Source: Oscillospiraceae bacterium (GTDB lineage Bacteria; Bacillota; Clostridia; Oscillospirales; Ruminococcaceae). From it: DNA of 5,409 nt. Under the pieces are notes generated by a model. That model was not told where the DNA came from, did not search any database, and saw only the letters and a list, made by a program, of their open reading frames with translations. The position numbers were made by a program, and so were the translations under genes. Location of the stretch: NCBI GenBank assembly GCA_017848155.1, contig JAGAKC010000322.1:1-5409 (forward strand), written 5' to 3'. Positions 1 to 5,409 of this stretch are shown here, piece by piece; the first letter of the stretch is position 1, and the number at the start of each line of letters is the position of its first letter.

Positions 1-3000
1 CTGTACCTGCAGGAACAAGCTTACCAATGATAACGTTTCCTTTAAGTCCAACAAGCGGGTCAATCTTGCCTTTGATAGCAGCTTCCGTGAGAACTCTTGT
101 TGTTTCCTGGAAGGAAGCAGCGGACATGAAGCTGTCGGTTGCAAGAGAAGCCTTTGTGATACCAAGGAGCACAGGCTCGCTTTCAGGCATGGTGAGCATC
201 TCACCTGCATCTATGCGCTTCTGTATCTCGTCGCATATCTCAACGAACTCATTCTTGCCAACGATAGAACCGGGAAGCAGGAAGCTGTCACCGGGCTCTG
301 TAATGCGTATCTTTCTCATCATCTGACGAACGATGACCTCGATATGCTTATCGTTGATATCAACACCCTGCAGACGGTATACCTTCTGTACCTCTGCGAT
401 GATGTAATTCTGTACAGCCTGCTCGCCCTTTACAAGAAGAACGTCGTGAGGATTTACAGAACCCTCAGTCAGTGCGTCACCTGCAACGACTGTATCGCCA
501 TCGTACACCTTGGGACGGTAGCCGAAGGGAACTGCATAAGCTTCCTCTGTACCATCATCGGATGTGATTATTGCATGTCTTGTTTTCTTGATCTCCTCAA
601 AGCGTACCTTACCGGAGATCTTTGTGATTATAGCCGCATTCTTGGGACGACGGCTCTCGAACAGCTCCTCTACACGGGGCAGACCCTGTGTGATATCTTC
701 TGCGGAAGCGATACCACCTGTATGGAACGTTCTCATTGTAAGCTGTGTACCGGGCTCACCGATGGACTGTGCGGCAATGATACCAACAGCCTCACCGATA
801 TTGATGAGCTGACCGTTTGCAAGAGATGCACCGTAGCAGCGTGCGCAGACGCCGTTTCTGAGTCCGCACGTCAGAACAGAACGAACCTTGATCTTCTCAA
901 CGCCCGAATTTACGATCTTAGCCGCATCAGCATCGTTAAGGAGCTTATCTCTGGATATAACGATGTTTCCGTCTGCATCCTTGAAATCCTCCGAAAGGAA
1001 ACGACCTGCAAGACGCTCTGCGAGCTTTTCTACAAGCTCATTGCCCTCACGGATCTCGTATACCTCGATGCCGTTTGTGGTACCGCAGTCCTCTTCACGG
1101 ATGATAACTTCCTGGGATACATCAACAAGACGTCTTGTAAGGTAACCCGAGTCAGCTGTACGAAGCGCCGTATCTGCCAGACCCTTACGTGCACCACGAG
1201 AGGAGATGAAGTACTCCAGTACGTTAAGACCCTCACGGTAGTTAGCCTTGATAGGCATCTCGATGGTAGCACCTGATGTATTGGCGATAAGTCCACGCAT
1301 ACCTGCCAGCTGTCTGATCTGGTTGATCGAACCACGGGCACCGGAGTCCGCCATCATGAAGATGTTGTTGTATTGATCGAGGTTGTCGGTCAGTGCTCTA
1401 CCAACATCGTCCGTAGCCTTGTTCCATATGCTGATAAATGCGGACTTTCTCTCATTGTTGGAGATAAAGCCACGTGCAAACTGCTTATTGATCTTCTCGA
1501 TCTTCGCCTCAGCCTCAGCCATTATATCTGCCTTCTGCGGAGGGATCTCTGCGTCACATACGGCAACAGTGATACCTGCACGTGTGGAGTACTTGTAGCC
1601 GAGAGCCTTTACCTTGTCCAGTACCTGAGCAGTTGTAGCTGTTCCGTGTACCTTAAGGCACTTGTCAATGATCTGACCGAGCTGCTTCTTGCCTACCTTG
1701 AAGCCTACCTCGAAGTCGAGCTGATGCTCGGGATCTGTTCTGTCAACATATCCGAGGTCCTGAGGAATATGCTCGTTGAAGATGACACGACCGATAGTCG
1801 TATCAACAAGTCTGGATATTCTTGTATCGCCAAGATCCTTTGTAACACGGATCTTTATCTTTGCATGGATGGAGATAACTCCGTCCTGGTAAGCCATGAG
1901 CGCTTCATTTGCGTCACGGAATACCTTGCCCTCGCCCTTCTCGCCATCCTTTTCAATGGTAAGGTAGTAAGAACCAAGTACCATATCCTGTGTAGGAACT
2001 GCAACAGGACGTCCGTCAGACGGCTTGAGCAGGTTCTTTGCAGCGAGCATAAGGTTTCTTGCCTCGTCCTGAGCCTCTGCGGACAGGGGGAGGTGCACCG
2101 CCATCTGGTCGCCGTCGAAGTCAGCGTTGAACGCTGTACAGCACAGGGGGTGGAGCTTGATAGCACGACCCTCTACAAGAACGGGTGAGAATGCCTGGAT
2201 ACCAAGTCTGTGAAGCGTAGGAGCACGGTTCAGCAGTACAGGGTGATCCTTGATAACTCTTTCGAGGGAGTCCCATACCTTGTCGTCTGCACGCTCTACC
2301 ATCTTCTTTGCCTGCTTGATGTTTGCAGCGGAATTGTTGATGACAAGATCGTTCAGCACGAACGGCTTGAACAGCTCCAGCGCCATCTCCTTAGGCAGAC
2401 CGCACTGATCCATTCTGAGGTCAGGACCTACGACGATAACGGAACGTCCGGAGTAGTCAACACGCTTACCGAGCAGGTTCTGACGGAAACGACCCTGCTT
2501 ACCCTTAAGCATATCGGAAAGGGACTTCAGAGGTCTGTTGTTGGAGCCTGTGTAAGCTCTGCCGTGTCTGCCATTGTCGATAAGTGCGTCAACAGCCTCC
2601 TGCAGCATACGCTTCTCATTTCTTATGATAAGCTCGGGAGAGCGCATCTGAATGAGCTTTGCCAGACGGTTGTTTCTGTTTATAACTCTGCGGTACAGAT
2701 CGTTAAGGTCGGATGTGGCATATCTGCCGCCGTCCAGCTGTACCATAGGTCTGATATCGGGGGGAATTACGGGAACAGCGTCAAGTATCATCCACTCGGG
2801 ACGGTTGCCTGAAAGCCTGAAAGCCTCGATAACATCAAGACGCTTGAGCAGCTTTACACGCTTCTGACCCTGCTGTGTAGCCATCAGCTCTTCCTTAAGC
2901 TCTGCTGCGAGCTTTTCAAGGTCTATCTCCTTAAGAAGCTCCTTTATAGCCTCTGCACCCATAGCGGCCTTGAAATCATTGCCGTACTTTGTGCGGAAGC

Positions 3001-3469
3001 CTGCATATTCCTTTTCGTCAAGCAGCTGATTCTTGGACAGCTCCTTTGTTTCGCCCGGATCGATAACGATGTACTTTGTAAAGTAAAGTACCTCCTCCAG
3101 CCTCTTGGGGGAGATGTCCAGCACCTGACCGATCCTGGACGGAGTGCCCTTGAAGTACCAGATATGAGAAACAGGAGCTGCAAGCTCGATATGACCCATA
3201 CGTTCACGTCTTACCTTGCTGCGTGTTACCTCAACGCCGCACTTCTCGCATATCTTTCCCTTATAGCGGATGCGCTTGTACTTACCACAGTTACATTCCC
3301 AGTCCTTCTGCGGACCAAAGATCTTTTCGCAGTACAGACCCTCTTTTTCGGGCTTCTGTGTACGGTAGTTTATTGTTTCGGGGCGAAGTACTTCGCCGTA
3401 TGACCACTCTCTTATCTGGTCGGGAGAGGCAAGTCCGATCTTCATTGACTCAAATACGTTAAAACTCAA
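1..3469 (-). CDS. rpoC: RNA polymerase beta' subunit, near-complete (3' end outside window)
   Basis: Beta' subunit of RNA polymerase, carrying the catalytic Mg site, clamp, bridge helix and trigger loop. I traced 1156 in-frame codons with no stop or frameshift; position 1 is mid-codon. The chosen start is TTG (3467-3469): GAGGT lies 6 nt upstream, an in-frame TGA (3479-3481) lies 4 codons before it, and the first ATG (codon 9, 3443-3445) has no comparable SD. Domains in order: N-terminal [17 protein letters not shown] (11-27); zinc ribbon C59, C61, C74, C77; switch-2/lid segment [15 protein letters not shown] (322-336); catalytic loop NADFDGDQ (448-455) with Mg ligands D450, D452, D454; funnel F-loop ADSGARGS (from 707); bridge helix (about 753-786, [11 protein letters not shown]); second zinc site C795, C868, C875, C878; trigger loop MRTFHTGG (912-919). 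No SI3-type insert follows the trigger loop, unlike E. coli. It probably lacks only a few dozen C-terminal residues. Codon use is strongly biased (few TTA, CTA, TCA), as expected for a highly expressed gene. Confidence 0.99.
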   Translation of the reverse strand, partial: MSFNVFESMKIGLASPDQIREWSYGEVLRPETINYRTQKPEKEGLYCEKIFGPQKDWECNCGKYKRIRYKGKICEKCGVEVTRSKVRRERMGHIELAAPVSHIWYFKGTPSRIGQVLDISPKRLEEVLYFTKYIVIDPGETKELSKNQLLDEKEYAGFRTKYGNDFKAAMGAEAIKELLKEIDLEKLAAELKEELMATQQGQKRVKLLKRLDVIEAFRLSGNRPEWMILDAVPVIPPDIRPMVQLDGGRYATSDLNDLYRRVINRNNRLAKLIQMRSPELIIRNEKRMLQEAVDALIDNGRHGRAYTGSNNRPLKSLSDMLKGKQGRFRQNLLGKRVDYSGRSVIVVGPDLRMDQCGLPKEMALELFKPFVLNDLVINNSAANIKQAKKMVERADDKVWDSLERVIKDHPVLLNRAPTLHRLGIQAFSPVLVEGRAIKLHPLCCTAFNADFDGDQMAVHLPLSAEAQDEARNLMLAAKNLLKPSDGRPVAVPTQDMVLGSYYLTIEKDGEKGEGKVFRDANEALMAYQDGVISIHAKIKIRVTKDLGDTRISRLVDTTIGRVIFNEHIPQDLGYVDRTDPEHQLDFEVGFKVGKKQLGQIIDKCLKVHGTATTAQVLDKVKALGYKYSTRAGITVAVCDAEIPPQKADIMAEAEAKIEKINKQFARGFISNNERKSAFISIWNKATDDVGRALTDNLDQYNNIFMMADSGARGSINQIRQLAGMRGLIANTSGATIEMPIKANYREGLNVLEYFISSRGARKGLADTALRTADSGYLTRRLVDVSQEVIIREEDCGTTNGIEVYEIREGNELVEKLAERLAGRFLSEDFKDADGNIVISRDKLLNDADAAKIVNSGVEKIKVRSVLTCGLRNGVCARCYGASLANGQLINIGEAVGIIAAQSIGEPGTQLTMRTFHTGGIASAEDITQGLPRVEELFESRRPKNAAIITKISGKVRFEEIKKTRHAIITSDDGTEEAYAVPFGYRPKVYDGDTVVAGDALTEGSVNPHDVLLVKGEQAVQNYIIAEVQKVYRLQGVDINDKHIEVIVRQMMRKIRITEPGDSFLLPGSIVGKNEFVEICDEIQKRIDAGEMLTMPESEPVLLGITKASLATDSFMSAASFQETTRVLTEAAIKGKIDPLVGLKGNVIIGKLVPAGT

Positions 3470-3552
3470 TTTAATACCTCATCTCTCTTCAGGCGCCTCA
3501 CGCCATTGCGCAATGCGTCTGTATAATCACCGAATGTATATTGATAGTTCAA
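3466..3552 (-). CDS. Possible 28-codon small ORF between rpoB and rpoC, coupled to the rpoC start
   Basis: An open frame starts at TTG (3550-3552) and ends at TGA (3466-3468). An ATGAGGT SD-like heptamer (3560-3566) lies 7 nt before the start. The predicted peptide begins [10 protein letters not shown] and ends [12 protein letters not shown], giving an aromatic N-terminal third and a basic C-terminal third; there is no signal peptide or membrane segment. Its TGA overlaps the rpoC TTG start as TTGA, so a ribosome finishing here would sit on the rpoC start. Against it: 28 stop-free codons arise easily by chance, and it uses codons that are rare in the flanking genes (TTA, CAA, AGG, TTG). It does not resemble any family I know. 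It may be a real microprotein, a leader whose translation matters more than its product, or chance. Confidence 0.35.
   Translation of the reverse strand: MNYQYTFGDYTDALRNGVRRLKRDEVLN
3476..3482 (-). promoter_or_regulatory. rpoC ribosome binding site (ATGAGGT before a TTG start)
   Basis: GAGGT (3476-3480) sits 6 nt before the TTG at 3469 and decides that start over the ATG at 3445. The 9-mer AUGAGGUAU (3482-3474) is perfectly complementary to AUACCUCAU (3592-3584), the 5' arm region of the upstream hairpin. That arm can therefore pair either with its hairpin partner or with this site, but not both. Confidence 0.85.
3500..3518 (-). repeat. Second, smaller inverted repeat in the rpoB-rpoC spacer
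   Basis: CATTGCGCAATG (3504-3515) is a perfect 12-base palindrome. It is flanked by ACG and CGT, which extend the pairing to 7 bp around a GCGC loop, with one bulged G in the transcript. It lies 18 nt upstream of the rpoC SD heptamer, inside the possible small ORF. It may be a minor RNA hairpin or a dyad; no function can be assigned. A separate 8-base palindrome AGGCGCCT is adjacent at 3491-3498. Confidence 0.5.
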
Positions 3553-3553
3553 C

Positions 3554-3597
3554 GGATGCACCTCATACGACAGTCACTGCCGTATGAGGTATGATCC
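3554..3597 (-). promoter_or_regulatory. Long RNA hairpin just after the rpoB stop, burying an SD sequence
   Basis: On the minus-strand transcript, 3590-3577 (ACCUCAUACGGCAG) pairs with 3573-3560 (CUGUCGUAUGAGGU) over 14 uninterrupted pairs, one of them G-U, closed by a UGA loop. A further U-G pair (3591/3559), a small internal loop and GGAU/AUCC (3597-3594 with 3557-3554) extend it to 19 pairs. It begins 5 nt after the rpoB TAA. The G-U pairs would be A-C mismatches on the opposite strand, which points to an RNA structure in the rpoBC message. No U-run follows it (the next bases are GTTGAACTAT), so it is not a standard intrinsic terminator. It could be an RNase processing site, a stability element, or a translation-control hairpin. 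The structure is clear in the sequence; its function is inference. Confidence 0.8.
3560..3566 (-). promoter_or_regulatory. SD-like heptamer of the small ORF, inside the hairpin 3' arm
   Basis: ATGAGGT, with GAGGTG able to pair with the 16S 3' end, lies 7 nt before the TTG at 3552. It is fully base-paired in the 3554-3597 hairpin, so it would be accessible only when that stem is opened, for example by a ribosome terminating at the nearby rpoB stop. The same heptamer serves rpoC 84 nt downstream. Confidence 0.4.
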
Positions 3598-3602
3598 CAA
3601 AA

Positions 3603-5409
3603 TTACTCGTCTTCGTCGAAGTCGCCGGCCTCTTCAAAGAATGCGCTGTCATCGTCATCATCAGCAATAACATCATCCTCATCGCTCTCGGCAACGATCT
3701 CCTCGCCATCCTGATCAACGATTCCGAAGCCCTCAAGCTCACTCTCATTGGTCTGGTAGTCCATCTCGAAGGTATCGGACGGAGCGTAACCGCCCTCGTA
3801 CTCATCCTCGAGATCCTGCTTGAGATCGATCTCCTCGTTGTTTTCATCAAGGATCCTGATATCAAGGCCAAGGCCCTGAAGCTCGCTGATCATAACCTTG
3901 AAGGACTCGGGAACACCGGGCTTCGGAACGGGCTCGCCCTTAACGATAGCCTCGTATGTCTTCTGACGTCCCATAAGGTCGTCGGACTTGACAGTAAGGA
4001 TCTCCTGCAGCGTATAAGCAGCGCCGTAAGCCTCCAGTGCCCAAACCTCCATCTCACCGAAACGCTGACCGCCGAACTGAGCCTTACCGCCCAGAGGCTG
4101 CTGTGTAACGAGGGAGTAGGGACCTGTGGAACGTGCGTGGATCTTATCGTCTACCAGGTGATGCAGCTTAAGGTAATACATATAGCCGACAGTTACAGGA
4201 GAATCGAACTTCTCACCTGTTCTGCCGTCTGTAAGCAGCGTCTTACAATCAGAGGTAAGGGGCAGCTTTGTAAAGTCAAGACCTGCGGAATCCTCACCGA
4301 TAAGCTCGCTGCGCTTTTCACGGGCGATGTCGTAAAGCTCACGGATATCCTGCTCGTGAGCGCCGTCGAATACAGGCGTGGATATCTTCCAGCCAAGCGC
4401 TCTGGAGATATATCCAAGGTGGACCTCGAGTACCTGACCGATGTTCATACGTGAAGGTACGCCGAGGGGGTTAAGAACGATATCGAGAGGAGTACCGTCG
4501 GGCAGGAAGGGCATATCCTCCTGCTTAAGGATACGGGAAACGACACCCTTGTTACCGTGACGACCCGCCATCTTATCGCCGACAGATATCTTACGCTTCT
4601 GTGCGATATAGCAGCGTACTACTTCGTTTACGCCGGGAGCAAGCTCGTCGCAGTTCTCACGGTTGAACACCTTGACGTCAACAACGATACCGCTTTCGCC
4701 GTGTGCGACCCTAAGGGAGTTGTCACGGACCTCACGTGCCTTCTCGCCGAAGATAGCACGGAGCAGTCTTTCCTCTGCCGTGAGATCTGTTTCGCCCTTG
4801 GGAGATACCTTTCCGACAAGGATATCGCCGGAGTGTACCTCTGCACCGATGCGGATGATACCACGCTCGTCAAGGTCCTTGAGTGCATCATCGGAAAGGT
4901 TCGGGATGTCACGTGTGATCTCCTCCGGACCAAGCTTTGTTTCACGGCACTCAAGCTCATATTCTTCTATATGGATAGATGTGTAGACATCATTGTACAC
5001 CAGCTTCTCGTTGATAAGAACGGCGTCCTCGTAGTTGTAGCCTTCCCATGTCATGAAGCCGATAAGGGCATTCTTACCAAGAGCGATCTCACCGTTCTTT
5101 GTAGCGGGACCGTCAGCGATAACATCGCCTGCGGATACCTTCTCGCCGAGAGATACGATAGGACGCTGGTTTACGCAGTTGCCCTGGTTGGAGCGCTTGA
5201 ACTTGATAAGTCTGTATGCATGCTCAACACCGAGGTCGTTTGTGATAACGATCTTGTCAGCGTCTACCTCTGTAACTACACCGTCTTCCTTAGCGCAGAT
5301 AACTACGCCCGAGTCAACGGCAGCCTTATATTCCATACCTGTACCGACGATGGGGTTATCGGTAACCATCAGCGGCACTGCCTGACGCTGCATGTTCGCA
5401 CCCATCAGA
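3603..5409 (-). CDS. rpoB: RNA polymerase beta subunit, C-terminal ~600 codons (5' end outside window)
   Basis: Beta subunit of DNA-dependent RNA polymerase, which with beta' builds the active centre and binds RNA, DNA and sigma. The reading frame enters open at the right edge with [12 protein letters not shown]. Numbering from that Met (5403-5405) as 1, the fragment has 600 residues before TAA at 3603-3605. Visible landmarks are YNYED (123-127, equivalent to the E. coli NFED active-centre acids), the flap region (about 185-270), [12 protein letters not shown] (276-287, with the two catalytic-centre lysines K278 and K286), KIHARSTG (421-428, with the conserved His), and the clamp/anchor segment [20 protein letters not shown] (439-458). 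There is no large insertion in the flap, as is usual in Firmicutes. Residue R7 matches E. coli R687, an outlying rifampicin-site position; the main rifampicin region lies outside. The C-terminus extends about 80 residues past the E. coli end and is very acidic. rpoC follows after a 133-base spacer, so the two are presumably cotranscribed. Identity is certain. Confidence 0.99.
   Translation of the reverse strand, partial: LMGANMQRQAVPLMVTDNPIVGTGMEYKAAVDSGVVICAKEDGVVTEVDADKIVITNDLGVEHAYRLIKFKRSNQGNCVNQRPIVSLGEKVSAGDVIADGPATKNGEIALGKNALIGFMTWEGYNYEDAVLINEKLVYNDVYTSIHIEEYELECRETKLGPEEITRDIPNLSDDALKDLDERGIIRIGAEVHSGDILVGKVSPKGETDLTAEERLLRAIFGEKAREVRDNSLRVAHGESGIVVDVKVFNRENCDELAPGVNEVVRCYIAQKRKISVGDKMAGRHGNKGVVSRILKQEDMPFLPDGTPLDIVLNPLGVPSRMNIGQVLEVHLGYISRALGWKISTPVFDGAHEQDIRELYDIAREKRSELIGEDSAGLDFTKLPLTSDCKTLLTDGRTGEKFDSPVTVGYMYYLKLHHLVDDKIHARSTGPYSLVTQQPLGGKAQFGGQRFGEMEVWALEAYGAAYTLQEILTVKSDDLMGRQKTYEAIVKGEPVPKPGVPESFKVMISELQGLGLDIRILDENNEEIDLKQDLEDEYEGGYAPSDTFEMDYQTNESELEGFGIVDQDGEEIVAESDEDDVIADDDDDSAFFEEAGDFDEDE

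Noticed and set aside
344..2812. Long plus-strand open frames of 310, 271 and 200 codons opposite rpoC
   Set aside because: They run in exact codon register with rpoC, so plus-strand stops arise only where rpoC uses TTA, CTA or TCA, codons it avoids. The products are compositionally odd (rich in Cys, Leu, Thr) and rpoC fully explains the region.
3525..3552. Promoter for rpoC (TTGAAC with TATACA downstream)
   Set aside because: The spacing is 21 nt, too long for a housekeeping promoter, and no good extended -10 is in register. rpoC is expected to be cotranscribed with rpoB.
3549..3566. Five-codon ORF starting at the ATG inside the ATGAGGT heptamer
   Set aside because: It has no SD upstream and is buried in the hairpin stem; its TGA overlapping the TTG at 3552 is probably coincidence.
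3554..3597. Intrinsic terminator between rpoB and rpoC
   Set aside because: The hairpin is strong but is not followed by a U-run on the minus strand, and rpoC lies immediately downstream. On the plus strand four A residues follow the stem, not T.
3549..3602. Stop readthrough extending rpoB by 17 codons
   Set aside because: The frame after TAA stays open to TGA at 3549, but nothing suggests recoding, and the segment encodes the hairpin rather than conserved protein.
3591..4454. 287-codon plus-strand open frame opposite the rpoB C-terminus
   Set aside because: Same codon-register shadow effect; rpoB on the other strand is unambiguous and conserved.

Overview
The window is a slice of the rpoBC operon of a low-to-mid-GC Firmicute, read entirely from the minus strand. 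Both subunits lack the large lineage-specific insertions of the proteobacterial enzyme (no insert in the beta flap region, no SI3 in the beta' trigger loop). Their wording is clostridial, and the closest resemblance I recall is Ruminococcus-like Oscillospiraceae. That placement is inference from memory, not a search.

Layout along the transcript, from high to low coordinates. (1) 5409-3603: the last ~600 codons of rpoB (RNA polymerase beta), entering at the conserved [12 protein letters not shown] segment and ending in a strongly acidic tail. (2) 3602-3470: a 132-base rpoB-rpoC spacer. (3) 3469-1: rpoC (beta'), 1156 codons from a TTG start; it runs off the left edge still open, probably lacking only its last few dozen codons. 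Beta and beta' together form the catalytic core of RNA polymerase, and both are intact in frame with their catalytic and zinc-binding residues present.

The spacer is the interesting part. It begins with a long hairpin (3554-3597) whose stem is continuous only in the RNA of the coding strand, because it uses G-U pairs. This hairpin buries an ATGAGGT Shine-Dalgarno (SD) sequence that precedes a possible 28-codon ORF (3552-3466). The ORF's TGA overlaps the rpoC TTG start as TTGA, the usual geometry of translational coupling. The 5' arm of the hairpin is also perfectly complementary over 9 nt to the rpoC SD. The spacer therefore could hold a small translation-control device linking rpoB termination to rpoC initiation. 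This is a hypothesis from the sequence alone.

I see no tRNA, rRNA, CRISPR, mobile element, intrinsic terminator or convincing promoter. The long plus-strand open frames are antisense shadows caused by codon bias.
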